A stretch of 64,000 nucleotides of DNA from the NCBI RefSeq assembly GCF_963665055.1, contig NZ_OY762015.1:2433501-2497500 (forward strand). The letters run 5' to 3'. The stretch's first letter is position 1. Each line of letters starts with the position of its first letter. The position numbers and the translations under genes are program-made. This DNA is from an uncultured Methanobacterium sp. (GTDB lineage: Archaea; Methanobacteriota; Methanobacteria; Methanobacteriales; Methanobacteriaceae). This document shows, piece after piece, positions 1-13,965 of the stretch. The notes under the pieces were generated by a model. The model did not search any database. It was given only the letters and a program-made list of their open reading frames with translations, and had not been told where the DNA came from.

Positions 1-1524
1 TTCTGGTTTACCCTTGGTCAGGGTCCCGGTTTTATCAAAGAGGATAGTAGTTAATTTCTCGGATATTTCCAGTGCTTCACCATTTTTAACCAGTATACCC
101 AGTTCGGCTCCACGACCAATCCCCACGGTCACTGCAGTGGGTGTTGCCAGGCCCAGGGCACAAGGGCAGGCCACCACCAGGATGGATATGAGGATGGTGA
201 GCCCAAATAGGAGAGTGCTTCCCAGTAGTAAGTACCATACTACGAAGGCCACAATGGCAATGGTAAGAACAGTGGGAATGAAATAGGTAACTGCCTCATC
301 AGCAATCCTCTGAACAGGTGGCTTGGACCCCTGAGCAGATTCCACCAGTTTAATTATCTGGGCCAGAACCATATCCTTACCAATTTTTTCTGCACGGAAT
401 TTTAAAACCCCATTCTGATTTATAGTTCCACCAACCACCTTCGAACCAGCATTTTTCAGGGAAGGTATTGGTTCACCAGTGATCATGGATTCATCAACGT
501 AACTATCACCCGAAACTACCTTACCATCAACAGGGATCCTTTCACCAGGCTTGACCAGTACAATATCACCAACCAGCACATCTTCCACCGGGACCTGGAT
601 TTCAACACCATTCTCATCCCCTTCATCACGAAGAACAGTGGCTGTTTTAGCCTGAAGACCAACTAATTTCTTGATTGCAGTACCAGTACGCCCTTTAGCA
701 CGTGCTTCGAGCCACCGGCCAAACATGAGGAAACCAGCAAGCATCAGGGCAGTTTCATAGAACAAAAATTCAGGGGTGAGAATGATGTTGAATGTTCCCA
801 GCACACTGGATATAAAAGCCACACCAATACCCATAGAATACATTACATCCATATTCAGACCACGATTCTGCAGAGAACGATATGCAGCAGAAAAAATAGG
901 GTAACTCACATAAATGAAGGGTAAAATGGTAACAGCCAGCATGAAATATGCCATGTTAAATGGTAACATCACACCGGAGTACATCAACACCATCAGGGGA
1001 ATGGAGACAGCAAAGGCCACAACAAATCGGTTCTTTTTACCATTAAGATCCGCTTTGCGCAGTTCTTCCTCCTGGTCTACCTTGAATTCTCCTTCTACTC
1101 CCAAATACTCATATCCCAGATCTTCAATGGCTTTCCGCATATCAGCCACACTGGTCATATGGGGGTTGTAGGTTACATAGGCCTTTTCAGCCGCCAGGTT
1201 CACGTTAACTTCACTAACTCCATCGATCTTTTTTAAAACTCCTTCAATGGCCTGGACACACATGGCACAGGTCATTCCTCCCACTTTGATAATGACCTTT
1301 TCATTCACCACAGCAAAACCAACGTCTTCCACAGATTTCTCCAGGTCACGAAGTTCTACCTTATCTGGATGGTATTCCACAGTGGCTTTTTCTGTTCCAA
1401 AATTAACCTGAGCATCTTCAACACCCTCCAACCCCTGCAGGGATTTTTCCACATTAAGGGCACATGAAGCACAGTGCATACCTGAAATCTTTATTTCAGC
1501 CTTTTTCTTAGAATTATCTGCCAT
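1..1524 (-). CDS. copA: Copper-type heavy-metal P1B ATPase, N-terminal 508 residues (C-terminus beyond window)
   Basis: Membrane pump that moves Cu+ (or a similar soft metal) out of the cytoplasm using ATP. The reading frame is open to the left edge, so only the first 508 codons are present. Two heavy-metal-associated domains come first, with binding motifs MHCASC (Cys18/Cys21) and MTCAMC (near residue 90). Transmembrane segments follow, then the actuator motif TGEP and the ion-selectivity motif CPC (Cys453/Cys455, followed by ALGLATP). The phosphorylation motif DKTGTLT begins at Asp497, just before the cut. The nucleotide-binding domain lies outside the window. Start ATG at 1522-1524. CPC with two CxxC domains fits copper ATPases; silver or another soft metal cannot be excluded. 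Confidence 0.93.
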   Translation of the reverse strand, partial: MADNSKKKAEIKISGMHCASCALNVEKSLQGLEGVEDAQVNFGTEKATVEYHPDKVELRDLEKSVEDVGFAVVNEKVIIKVGGMTCAMCVQAIEGVLKKIDGVSEVNVNLAAEKAYVTYNPHMTSVADMRKAIEDLGYEYLGVEGEFKVDQEEELRKADLNGKKNRFVVAFAVSIPLMVLMYSGVMLPFNMAYFMLAVTILPFIYVSYPIFSAAYRSLQNRGLNMDVMYSMGIGVAFISSVLGTFNIILTPEFLFYETALMLAGFLMFGRWLEARAKGRTGTAIKKLVGLQAKTATVLRDEGDENGVEIQVPVEDVLVGDIVLVKPGERIPVDGKVVSGDSYVDESMITGEPIPSLKNAGSKVVGGTINQNGVLKFRAEKIGKDMVLAQIIKLVESAQGSKPPVQRIADEAVTYFIPTVLTIAIVAFVVWYLLLGSTLLFGLTILISILVVACPCALGLATPTAVTVGIGRGAELGILVKNGEALEISEKLTTILFDKTGTLTKGKPE

Positions 1525-1546
1525 TATTAACACTGCCTTTTAAGGT

Positions 1547-2785
1547 TTAAAATGTTCTAATGTCCTTAAATATTTTACCTTCCTTCACAACTACCAGCAT
1601 ATTGTCAGGATTTCCCAGGGAATCCATGTCCTCCAGGGGGTTAATGGCACAGATGACCACGTCAGCCAGTTTACCCTTTTCTATGGTGCCTATTTTATCT
1701 TGAAGTCCCAGAAGTTCCGAGGCGTGCTTGGTACCTGCCTGTATTGCTTCTGCAGGTTCCATACCCACTTTGCATAGGAGTCCAAGTTCTCTAAGGTTCT
1801 GCCCATGGGGACCAATACCACTGTCAGTACCCATAACAATCTTAACCCCAGCTTTTTGGGCTTTTTGAACACTTTTAAGCCCGTTTGTGAACACGTTCCG
1901 GGTATCCTCCCTGCTAAATTCTGGAAGATCTCCTGCTTCTAATTTTTCCATGTTTATCCGGTGCACCAGCATAGTGGGAACCAGCCAGGCATCTTTTTCA
2001 AGTAAAAGGGCAATGCATTCATCATCCAGATAGGTTCCATGTTCAATGGATTTGATACCTGCTTGCAGGGCATTTTTCACACCTGCGGATCCATGGGCAT
2101 GGGCCATTACTGGTAAACCCCTAAAGGATGCTTCTTCCACCATCACCTTCAACTCTTCCTGAGTGAACTGGGAATGTTCGGGGCTGTCATTGGCACTTAT
2201 AACCCCACCTGTCACCATAACCTTCACCACATCTGCACCTGCCCTTAAAACTTCCCTGACTCTTTTTCGAACTTCTTCCGGTCCATCACAGACTGGATCT
2301 GGAAGTCCAGAATAGGTTGTTTTCACCTGAAGGCCGGATTTATGATGGAAGTCAAAATGCCCCCCTGTTGTGGATAGTGGCATGACACTAATTTGAAGCC
2401 TTGGCCCGCAGATTAGCCCTTTTTCCACAGCACGTTTAACCCCAAAATCTGCCATTCCCGCATCCCGGACTGTGGTCACCCCAGCGTTTAGGGTATGCTT
2501 CAGATTCGAACTAGCATGATAGAAATATAATGACAATGGGGTGAATAAAGGTTCTTCAAAGCGAAATCCATTCCACATCATATGCACGTGACAGTCAATA
2601 AAACCAGGGAGTATAAACCCTCCCTGGGCATCAATATATTTGATCTTATCATTCGGAAGTTTTAATGAGTCTTCAACACCAGAATCAAGAATTATCTGGT
2701 CTTTAATTAAAACTGCCGCGTTTTCAAGTGGTTTACCACCTTCACCATCTATGAGCGTCCCATTATGGATGAGCAAGTACACCAT
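1547..2785 (-). CDS. Metal-dependent amidohydrolase, imidazolonepropionase/prolidase-like
   Basis: Amidohydrolase-superfamily enzyme of about 412 residues, probably cytoplasmic, substrate unknown. Visible superfamily signatures are the first metal motif DCHVHMMW, a Lys in VVKVMVTGG that could be the carboxylated metal bridge, His residues in MAHAHG and EHGTY, and the late Asp in MGTDSG. The C-terminal GKLADVVI is the usual small beta-sandwich return strand. An upstream TTG at 2809 would add eight residues. The ATG at 2783-2785 is preferred because AGGAAGAAGGTG lies just before it. It ends 22 bp from the copper ATPase on the same strand, so the two could share a transcript. Members of this group include dipeptide and cyclic-amide hydrolases; I cannot pick a substrate. 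Confidence 0.85.
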   Translation of the reverse strand: MVYLLIHNGTLIDGEGGKPLENAAVLIKDQIILDSGVEDSLKLPNDKIKYIDAQGGFILPGFIDCHVHMMWNGFRFEEPLFTPLSLYFYHASSNLKHTLNAGVTTVRDAGMADFGVKRAVEKGLICGPRLQISVMPLSTTGGHFDFHHKSGLQVKTTYSGLPDPVCDGPEEVRKRVREVLRAGADVVKVMVTGGVISANDSPEHSQFTQEELKVMVEEASFRGLPVMAHAHGSAGVKNALQAGIKSIEHGTYLDDECIALLLEKDAWLVPTMLVHRINMEKLEAGDLPEFSREDTRNVFTNGLKSVQKAQKAGVKIVMGTDSGIGPHGQNLRELGLLCKVGMEPAEAIQAGTKHASELLGLQDKIGTIEKGKLADVVICAINPLEDMDSLGNPDNMLVVVKEGKIFKDIRTF

Positions 2786-3132
2786 TACACCTTCTTCCTG
2801 ACTTAACAATGAACTGATTTGTTATCTTAATTTCTAAATTTTATTATATTAATCCGTAACTGGCACTGTTTATTAACTGATTATTGTAGTTCATTAATCT
2901 TATTTTTTACCCGGAATGTGTGCAAAAAATAAATTCGAAGATTTAATGGAAAAATAAATGTAAATTTGGTGAATTCATGGATTTAATTTACACTTCAGGT
3001 TGTGTAGATGATACAATCAGTCTAAACTTATTTTTTTTAGTTTATATTCGTTTATGTAATGGGAATAAAAGAAAAAGAATATTAAGAACATTATTAATAA
3101 TATAAATATTGATTTAAAGGGGGGTGAAAAAC
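2786..3132. other. Intergenic region between divergent genes
   Basis: A+T-rich spacer between the amidohydrolase (left) and the TM2-like protein (right). I see no gene or RNA. The only notable element is the ribosome binding site AAAGGGGGGTGA at 3116-3127 serving the rightward gene. Confidence 0.5.
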
Positions 3133-3360
3133 GTGGCAAACCCGATATTAGCTGTGGTCATATCTTTCTTTTTCCCTGGTTTAGGTAGTGTTTACGCTGG
3201 TAAAACAATGATGGGAATTGTAATTTTCATTATTGCAATTATTCTGGCAATATTGTACTCAATGGTCTTCTATTGGATAATAATCCTGTACATCATTGTC
3301 TGGATATACGGTATGTATGATGCGTATACCACTGCCAAAGCAACTGAAGTAGAATCATAA
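3133..3360 (+). CDS. Small TM2-domain-like membrane protein
   Basis: Membrane protein of about 75 residues with two hydrophobic spans. The first carries the [13 protein letters not shown] turn typical of TM2-like proteins (PGxGxxYxG), and the second ends with [13 protein letters not shown]. Function unknown. A GTG at 3124 is possible, but it lies inside the ribosome binding site AGGGGGGTGA; the GTG at 3133 (protein beginning ANPILAVV after Met) sits five bases after that site and is the better start. It is the first of several small membrane-protein genes on this strand up to 5 kb. Confidence 0.75.
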   Translation: MANPILAVVISFFFPGLGSVYAGKTMMGIVIFIIAIILAILYSMVFYWIIILYIIVWIYGMYDAYTTAKATEVES

Positions 3361-3407
3361 TTTTTCTCCATATTTTTTTTATTTTATTATATGTAGGAGG
3401 TAGAAAA

Positions 3408-3770
3408 ATGGATATTGACTGGGGAGCAGTAATTGTAGGTTTCATCTTATCAATAGTTTTGGGGGCCGTTTTTGGCATAATTATTCCCGCAGTGGGTTCA
3501 GTTCTCGGTTTACTCATAGCTGGAATAGTAGTAGGTTACATGGTAGGCGGAACTGCCGGTAATGGTATGGCAAACGGTGCAGTATCTGGTTTATTTGGGG
3601 CCATTGTTCTGTCTATACTAATGCTCATATTCGGTACCCTGATCCTGGGCCTAATTGGATTCGCAGCAGCCACTTTAACTTCATTAGTACTGTTTATAGC
3701 ATTCTTCGGGGTCATGATCATAATGGCCATTGGAGGAGCTCTTGGTTCTTTGATCAAAGGAGAAGCGTAA
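3408..3770 (+). CDS. DUF5518-like small membrane protein (copy 1)
   Basis: A 120-residue, Gly/Ile/Leu/Ala-rich protein with about four hydrophobic segments and almost no charged residues except at the ends. It opens with [12 protein letters not shown], a pattern shared with the third copy ([10 protein letters not shown]). The central [20 protein letters not shown] resembles the glycine-rich loop of the next two proteins, so the three look like paralogues. Proteins of this appearance are annotated as DUF5518 in methanogens and haloarchaea; I am assigning it by appearance. The ribosome binding site TAGGAGGT precedes ATG 3408. Function unknown. Confidence 0.72.
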   Translation: MDIDWGAVIVGFILSIVLGAVFGIIIPAVGSVLGLLIAGIVVGYMVGGTAGNGMANGAVSGLFGAIVLSILMLIFGTLILGLIGFAAATLTSLVLFIAFFGVMIIMAIGGALGSLIKGEA

Positions 3771-3940
3771 AAGCAGCCTAAAATTTAAAATTATTTTTTT
3801 TATTTCTTTATTTTTTCATATTTTAGAGCAAACTATATTTTTTTAAAACTCCAAAAAGTATAATAGCGTTTAAATTGATTATTTAAAACGAATAATAAAG
3901 ATTACATTGTTCAATAGAGTGGAGTTATGAAGGTAAAATC

Positions 3941-4351
3941 ATGATCGATCAAAAGAATATTCTCATTGGAACAGTACTGGCAGTGGTACTGGTTGTTGTT
4001 TTAGGGATGTTAATCCCATTAATCGGGGGTGTTATTGCCCTGATAATAGCAGGAATAGTGGTTGGATATCTGGTCAACCAGAGTGTAAAGATGGGGGCAA
4101 TACACGGAGCTTTAATAGGCCTATTCACCGGGATAATATATGTTATCATAATATACGCAGTTTCCGGATTCTCACAAAAGATAATCGGAGGCTTAATTAT
4201 CTACTCCTTAGGTTTCATACCAGTATACATTCTCCTAGGACTCGGTGGTGGGATCATTGGTTATGTGCTAAAAGCAAGGCAACAGACCGGAACATTACCA
4301 GAAGAGATTCCAGAAGAAACTACTTATAAAGATGATGATGAAGAGGTATAA
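3941..4351 (+). CDS. DUF5518-like small membrane protein (copy 2)
   Basis: A 136-residue membrane protein with about four hydrophobic segments and an acidic hydrophilic tail ([16 protein letters not shown]). The motif [27 protein letters not shown] matches the equivalent part of the first copy ([22 protein letters not shown]) almost position for position, which supports duplication. The tail probably faces the cytoplasm and could be a contact site. No enzyme motif is seen. Its 3' end runs directly into a 20-bp tandem repeat array. Function unknown. Confidence 0.72.
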   Translation: MIDQKNILIGTVLAVVLVVVLGMLIPLIGGVIALIIAGIVVGYLVNQSVKMGAIHGALIGLFTGIIYVIIIYAVSGFSQKIIGGLIIYSLGFIPVYILLGLGGGIIGYVLKARQQTGTLPEEIPEETTYKDDDEEV

Positions 4352-4360
4352 ACTATTAAA

Positions 4361-4520
4361 AAACCTAGGATTTATCCTTAACTTTTAGGATTTATCACTA
4401 GCTTTTAGGATTTATCACTAGCTTTTAGGATTTATCACTAGCTTTTAGGATTTATCACTAGCTTTTAGGATTTATCACTAGCTTTTAGGATTTATCCCTT
4501 TTTACTTTTCAGGATTTATT
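4361..4520. repeat. 20-bp tandem repeat array, about 7 units
   Basis: The unit GCTTTTAGGATTTATCACTA is repeated in exact 20-base phase. Units at 4401, 4421, 4441 and 4461 are identical, those at 4381 and 4481 differ slightly, a degenerate unit lies at 4361-4380, and a final shifted copy (one-base insertion) lies near 4504-4520. It sits between two DUF5518-like genes, ten bases after a stop codon. Each unit contains TTTAGGATTTAT. The period is not a multiple of three and the array is not coding. It lacks the spacer structure of a CRISPR. Confidence 0.95.
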
Positions 4521-4642
4521 CTTTAACATCTCAAACTTAAATTAAAAACAGGGAAATTAAATAAAACTGGACTTTAAAAACTGGACTTAAAATAAAAACA
4601 GAATAAAACTGGAATAATTCTAATAATTGAGGAGTGATGTAA

Positions 4643-5035
4643 ATGATAGATTGGAAAGCAGTTGGAGTAGGATCGCTTATAAATGCGGTTTTAACCATTG
4701 TGTTAACAATTTCTGTTTTTCCCCTGTTCTTCATGGGCCCAATAATAGGGGGCCTGGTGGCAACCTACATTGGACGTGGTGAGAAAAAAGACGCACCAGT
4801 GGAAGGTGCATTAACCGGCATTATTGGCGGACTCATAATAGGAATTCTCTTCGTTGCTGGATTTGGAGCTTTAAGTGCCATAATAGGCCTTATATTTGCT
4901 AAAGTAGGTTTAGTGGCCGGTGCGATGACTCTGATAGCTGGTCTTTTCATCACTATATTTTCCATATTCCTTGGCGGAGTTCTGGGCACTGTTGGAGGAT
5001 TTATCGGTGCTGAGATCAGAGAAAACGGTGGTTGA
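4643..5035 (+). CDS. DUF5518-like small membrane protein (copy 3)
   Basis: A 130-residue Gly/Ile-rich membrane protein beginning [18 protein letters not shown], like the start of the first copy. About four hydrophobic segments are visible, with a charged loop [20 protein letters not shown] that matches the conserved turn in the other two copies (charged loop, then GA followed by a Gly-rich helix). The ribosome binding site GAGGAGTGATG precedes ATG 4643. It is separated from copy 2 by the tandem repeat array. Function unknown. Confidence 0.72.
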   Translation: MIDWKAVGVGSLINAVLTIVLTISVFPLFFMGPIIGGLVATYIGRGEKKDAPVEGALTGIIGGLIIGILFVAGFGALSAIIGLIFAKVGLVAGAMTLIAGLFITIFSIFLGGVLGTVGGFIGAEIRENGG

Positions 5036-5159
5036 ATTCTCTTCTAAAACGGTAGTCGATTCTTTTAAAACGGTGAGTGAATGGTTTTAAAATAATAGGT
5101 TACTGTCTATTGTTTTTCAACCCACTATTTTTTTTAAACATTTTTTAGTATAATCTAAT

Positions 5160-5199
5160 CTATTTTTATAGAATATACTCTACTTTTATAGAGTATACT
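5160..5199. repeat. 20-bp imperfect tandem duplication
   Basis: Two adjacent 20-base units, CTATTTTTATAGAATATACT and CTACTTTTATAGAGTATACT, differ at two positions. They lie between the convergent DUF5518-like gene and the phosphomevalonate dehydratase small subunit gene. No function is evident. Confidence 0.85.
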
Positions 5200-5242
5200 G
5201 GATTTTAAATCCAATTCCTGCACTGATTCAGTTAAATAAGAT

Positions 5243-5653
5243 TTATTTTAGAATTTCAATGATCCTGGTATCAGCATCAACTTCAACCAGGTCACCATCC
5301 TCTAGAATGTCAAGAACATCCTCTTCAGGCTGGTCAACCATTGGAATGCTGGCCATTATAGCTCCAGTGGCTATGATGGGCTCTGCTTCCAGGGCAATGA
5401 TGGCCAGTGGTGCGGTTTTATTTTTAGCCATCTGGAAGATCACATAGGATCCCACGGTGGAACCCTTCCCTGAAGGGATAACCAGTACCTTACCACTTAT
5501 ATTCTGCTGGTAAAGCTCATGTTCTCGATCAGTGATATTTCCAGTCTGGGGATCAACACCACCCAGGAAACTCAAAGGTTCATGGGAGAGGATCACAGCT
5601 CCTTTGGCTTGTCCACGTGAAATTTTACGACATGTGATATGATGGGAAGTCAT
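5243..5653 (-). CDS. Phosphomevalonate dehydratase small subunit (aconitase X swivel domain)
   Basis: A 136-residue protein matching the small, swivel-domain subunit of aconitase X. In archaea this subunit pairs with a large [4Fe-4S] subunit to dehydrate mevalonate 5-phosphate to trans-anhydromevalonate phosphate in the modified mevalonate pathway for isoprenoid lipids. The signature is [17 protein letters not shown], with the conserved Ser/Gly loop that contributes to the active site, preceded by [12 protein letters not shown] and followed by [18 protein letters not shown]. The start ATG has GAGGAACT ahead of it. The large subunit gene is not in this window, so the two subunits are unlinked or lie beyond its edges. 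The family assignment is strong; the pathway role rests on characterised archaeal homologues. Confidence 0.88.
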   Translation of the reverse strand: MTSHHITCRKISRGQAKGAVILSHEPLSFLGGVDPQTGNITDREHELYQQNISGKVLVIPSGKGSTVGSYVIFQMAKNKTAPLAIIALEAEPIIATGAIMASIPMVDQPEEDVLDILEDGDLVEVDADTRIIEILK

Positions 5654-5752
5654 ATAATTAGTTCCTCTTTTTATTTCTTTATATCTTTAATTATTTCATT
5701 ATTATTTATGGTATCCTGAGCTATCAGTATCAGAATCTATTGTATCAACCAT

Positions 5753-6655
5753 TTATTCCAGTTCTAACTCGATTCCTCCAATAAATGGCCTTAAATAGTT
5801 GTATAACAGAGCCATGAGGGCGTATAGTATGAAGATGATTATGAACATACCAATGGTATTTCCTAAGAAGTAACCAAGCCCACCGGGGACATTTCCGGTG
5901 GCAAAGTACATGGCCAGTGTTGGTAAGGAGAATATGAAGTTCAAAATGGTCAGTACCACAGCACTTATAAGAGCCAGGGGGATGGGCTTTATTTTCTTGA
6001 TTTCAAAGGAGTTATCCTTTATTGTATTGAATTTTAATCTTATTCCGCCCATCTTTGGGGCCAGGAAATTGTACACCAGTGCCATGAGGGCGGTGTATAT
6101 GAAAGTAAACACGAAAACCAGTATGGGAATTCCAATTATCATTACCACAATTCCTATCAGTCCAATAGCACCTAAACCTTCTAATCCTGCCATAGAACTG
6201 CTTGTGCTGATTGATGCAAGGGCTGCACCCTGTAAAACCACAACCAGTAATGGTGCAACTATCAACATTATCAGGAAGGTTAAAATGGTGTAAAGGGAAG
6301 ATGCCATTAATGATAGGGGGATTACAGGTACTGATCGGATCTCTTTCATTTCAACCATGCCCAGCTTAATACCTCCTATCCGGGGCACCAGTAAATTGTA
6401 GATGAAAGCTATGAGGAATGAGGTTAAAATGCTAAACAAAAATGATCCTACCGGTAAAATAATGATAATTGCCACAGAGGCAGTCATCAGGAGACTGTTA
6501 ATGATGTGGGATTCTGAAGGTAGGAAAACAGCCACCACTCCCAGTACTAGAATTAGTATTAACGCGTAGATTAAGCCCAAAACAGCTGATATCGAAGAAG
6601 ACATCAGAGTGAAGGGGACAATAGCCACAGACTTTATTTCTTTTAATTCTTCCAT
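5753..6655 (-). CDS. Membrane protein with three internal repeats (paralogue A)
   Basis: About 300 residues made of three repeats of roughly 95-110 residues. Each opens with a stretch like [15 protein letters not shown] (then [15 protein letters not shown], then [13 protein letters not shown]). Two hydrophobic spans follow, and each closes with [26 protein letters not shown] or [13 protein letters not shown]. The start at ATG 6653-6655 is chosen because GGAGGTTAAT precedes it; a longer reading from 6727 lacks such a site. A closely similar gene lies 315 bp upstream on the same strand. No enzymatic motif is visible. The pattern suggests six membrane spans with three equivalent loops. Function unknown. 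Confidence 0.75.
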   Translation of the reverse strand: MEELKEIKSVAIVPFTLMSSSISAVLGLIYALILILVLGVVAVFLPSESHIINSLLMTASVAIIIILPVGSFLFSILTSFLIAFIYNLLVPRIGGIKLGMVEMKEIRSVPVIPLSLMASSLYTILTFLIMLIVAPLLVVVLQGAALASISTSSSMAGLEGLGAIGLIGIVVMIIGIPILVFVFTFIYTALMALVYNFLAPKMGGIRLKFNTIKDNSFEIKKIKPIPLALISAVVLTILNFIFSLPTLAMYFATGNVPGGLGYFLGNTIGMFIIIFILYALMALLYNYLRPFIGGIELELE

Positions 6656-6970
6656 GTAATTAACCTCCAATTTATAATCATGATAAACATAATTCATCAA
6701 AAATTCATATAATAACTTTAATTCCATTTAAAACTTTATTCCATCAAATTTCTTATTCTAATCTATTAAGTTATTTCTTAAAATAAGTTATTGATTGATA
6801 GATTCACCATAAAAATCGTTTGAAAATATGATTAAAACAGTTTTAATCTATGATTCCATTTCATTGATTGAATAATCTCAAATTATAATTAATTTCAGAT
6901 TCTCAAATAATTTCAGATTCTCAATGGATAAAAAGAAATAAAAAAAGGGGTTAAAATTAGTTTATGGCGT

Positions 6971-7888
6971 TTATTCCAGTACCAGTTTGATTCCACCGAT
7001 TCTTGGCTGTAAGAAGTTGTAGAATACTGTGGCCAGTGCTACTATAATGAAGTACATTACAAACCAGGATATGGCGTAGGTTATGAGCCAGATTATTGCA
7101 AGAACAACGTCTCCAGTCATTATACCCATTATCAATCCGTATATAGCACCTAAAACTGCCATTACTGCTGATATGGATAGTGCTGCAGGTACCACTGGGA
7201 TGCTGGTGAGTTCAAAGCCATTGGCTGCTTCGGCGAATATAAGTTTGAGTCCACCGATCTTTGGTATGATGATGTTATAGAAGACTGCGAATAATGCGTA
7301 GGCAATGAAAGTTATAATGAACATTGCTATAGGCATTATTATAATCCAGAACAGTGCCCATATACCAGATATTGCTGCCATCATTCCTCCGGTAGGGAGT
7401 GTAGCGTTGGTAACATTGGTTGCATCTGCAGCTACATTGGCTGCAATTGGGATTACTCCACTTGCCAGTGAGAATATAGAACTACCAGCCAGTCCAATGT
7501 ATAAACCGGTTAAGAATGTAATAATAGCAACTATGACCGAGAGTATCAAGGCGAAAGACACTACTGGGATGGATTTAACTGTTTCTCCTTCCATACCTAG
7601 TTTCACACCTCCTAATCTTGGTGCTAAGAGGTTGTAGAGTAATGCCAGGATAAAGGCATATACGATAGTGAAGAAGAACGAGGTTAAAGGCCATAGGATA
7701 ATTATTGATAATCCTATCACAGTAATGAAACCAGCGAAGGCGCTTACGCCGGGTATAATTGCGGCTATTGTTCCGAAGAATAGGATAACAAGGATTGCTG
7801 CGATAAATGCTAAGATCGCGTGTATTGAAGATGTCATTAATGTGAATGGTGCGGCTCGGATGTGTTTAATTTCTTTGATATCGACCAT
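6971..7888 (-). CDS. Membrane protein with three internal repeats (paralogue B)
   Basis: A 305-residue paralogue of the neighbouring gene with the same three-repeat plan. Repeat openings are IKHIRAAPFTLMTSS, VKSIPVVSFALILSV and LTSIPVVPAALSISA. Repeat closings are YNLLAPRLGGVKL, YNIIIPKIGGLKL and [13 protein letters not shown]. The middle repeat contains a small extra segment rich in Ala, Thr and Asn (VAADATNVTNATLPTGG), probably an exposed loop. A very strong ribosome binding site, GGGAGGTGA, precedes the ATG. The conserved P-[RKF]-[ILM]-GG turn at the end of each repeat is the most diagnostic feature. Function unknown. Confidence 0.77.
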   Translation of the reverse strand: MVDIKEIKHIRAAPFTLMTSSIHAILAFIAAILVILFFGTIAAIIPGVSAFAGFITVIGLSIIILWPLTSFFFTIVYAFILALLYNLLAPRLGGVKLGMEGETVKSIPVVSFALILSVIVAIITFLTGLYIGLAGSSIFSLASGVIPIAANVAADATNVTNATLPTGGMMAAISGIWALFWIIIMPIAMFIITFIAYALFAVFYNIIIPKIGGLKLIFAEAANGFELTSIPVVPAALSISAVMAVLGAIYGLIMGIMTGDVVLAIIWLITYAISWFVMYFIIVALATVFYNFLQPRIGGIKLVLE

Positions 7889-8044
7889 TTTTTCACCTCC
7901 CTTTACAATTAGTAAAATATTATTTCTAGTTGGTGATATATTAATTTTTCGTTTTAAAGGAGTTAAAAGCCAGTAAAACGAGCAAAAATAGACTAATGGA
8001 ATAAATAAAATAAAAATTAGAAAAAGAAGAAATTATTTTGGAAT

Positions 8045-9394
<1,350 letters not shown>

Positions 9395-9722
9395 GTTAAA
9401 ACTCCTTTAATATTAGTTCCTCAATGTAATTCCTTAAAAAATTCATTTCTAAAAACTTCTTTTATTTTAAAATTTCATTCAAATCAAGTAACATCAAAAT
9501 TTTAGAAAAACTTCTTCCTTTCAAAAAAACTTCTTATATGATTTTAATTTTGTAATCTATAAATTTTAATCTATGAATTTTTTAATTCTGCAATGAATTA
9601 GTGCTACTAAATAACTCTTATACTTAAAGTTCCCGTCCAATACTATTTATCTTGAGTTTTCACTTGAATTAATCTTCTAAACTTTCTAAGAATTAGGGAC
9701 GGTTAGAAAAAGTAATAGGAGT
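9395..9722. other. Intergenic region, no gene seen
   Basis: A+T-rich spacer between purB and the secG gene, both on the minus strand. I find no open frame with a ribosome binding site, no tRNA-like fold and no notable repeat. Confidence 0.5.
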
Positions 9723-9884
9723 TCAGGAGTAGGAAAACCTGAGAGCTATGCAGAAAACAGCCAGAATAACAGTCATGATTATAACCTGTTCTGGACTGAG
9801 TTTGGGGCCTTTGGTTTCCTCTTCAAAGTATCTTACCAGACCCGCCCCACTTGGTGGGAGATATTTCTTTTCTTTCTTTGCCAA
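9723..9884 (-). CDS. secG: Preprotein translocase subunit SecG / Sec61-beta (short gene)
   Basis: A 53-residue protein, the small tail-anchored subunit of the archaeal SecYEG protein channel. The sequence reads Met-AKKEKKYLPPSGAGLVRYFEE, continuing TKGPKLSPEQVIIM and then a single hydrophobic span (TVILAVFCIALRF). PPSGAGLxRYFEEE is the diagnostic archaeal Sec61-beta motif. The start is taken as TTG 9882-9884 because the upstream bases GGTGATC form a near-perfect ribosome binding site. An ATG at 9894-9896 would add four residues but has no such site. The stop TGA is at 9723-9725. The gene is easily overlooked because of its length. Confidence 0.93.
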   Translation of the reverse strand: MAKKEKKYLPPSGAGLVRYFEEETKGPKLSPEQVIIMTVILAVFCIALRFSYS

Positions 9885-9896
9885 TTGGATCACCAT

Positions 9897-10319
9897 GAAA
9901 AATTGATCGTGAAATTAATTCACTATTCACTGATATTACATCTATTCAAACATCATTCTAAACAAACATCGTTCAGATTTATAGATATTTATTCTAGATA
10001 TTTATTCATATCTAATTTATTATTCATATTTATGATATTTTATTCATACCTATGTTACGCATTACAACCTTATATTTGTGATGGTATCTGGTCACGATTC
10101 AGGTGATATTTGGATCCAGTTGGATGGAAAAATACACAAGTTTACTGGTTTGAAAAACTATAAATTATCTTTAGAACAATAACAATTAGTAGAGCAGGAA
10201 TAATGTTAGGATTTCATGCTCCTTAAATCGTATTTTTACCGTAATATGAGGTTTGAATTTAATTAAAAAAGGTTATTATAAGTTTAATTATTGAATATAT
10301 AAAAAATCAGGGAATTAAC
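9897..10319. other. Intergenic region between divergent secG and polC
   Basis: Very A+T-rich spacer that must contain the promoters for secG (leftward) and polC (rightward). I see no convincing gene. A TATA-like stretch, GGTTATTATAAG, near 10271 is a candidate polC promoter, weakly supported. Confidence 0.4.
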
Positions 10320-13643
<3,324 letters not shown>

Positions 13644-13677
13644 ATAATTAACTGGATGTTATTCAAAATCACTAAAA

Positions 13678-13708
13678 ATAGTGCACATGTTGTGTTATTG
13701 TGCACTAT
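13678..13708 (+). terminator. Hairpin downstream of polC
   Basis: Perfect 9-bp inverted repeat ATAGTGCAC / GTGCACTAT with a 13-base loop, starting 35 bases after the polC stop. It could end polC transcription or stabilise the 3' end. There is no long T tract after it, so the terminator call is tentative. The remaining sequence to 13965 contains no gene. Confidence 0.5.
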
Positions 13709-13965
13709 CAACAGGGGTTTATGGTAAATTTTGTTCACCTCATGTGTTCAATTGAGGGATGAGAATGATGTTATCATGGAAACAGTTACCGTTATAAACA
13801 GTTTTCACGGATCAGAACAGTTTGGTAATCGAAAGAATTTTATAAGATACAAATAGAAATAATATGTAGATTTAAAAACTCTTTCCAGGGGGTCAGGGGA
13901 AATTATTACACAAAAACGCATTAATATTATTTTTAAAATAATTAAATAATTGAGTCGGAGGATAG

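Noticed and set aside
4361..4520. Possible CRISPR array
   Set aside because: The 20-bp units are contiguous with no unique spacers, and there are no cas genes in the window.
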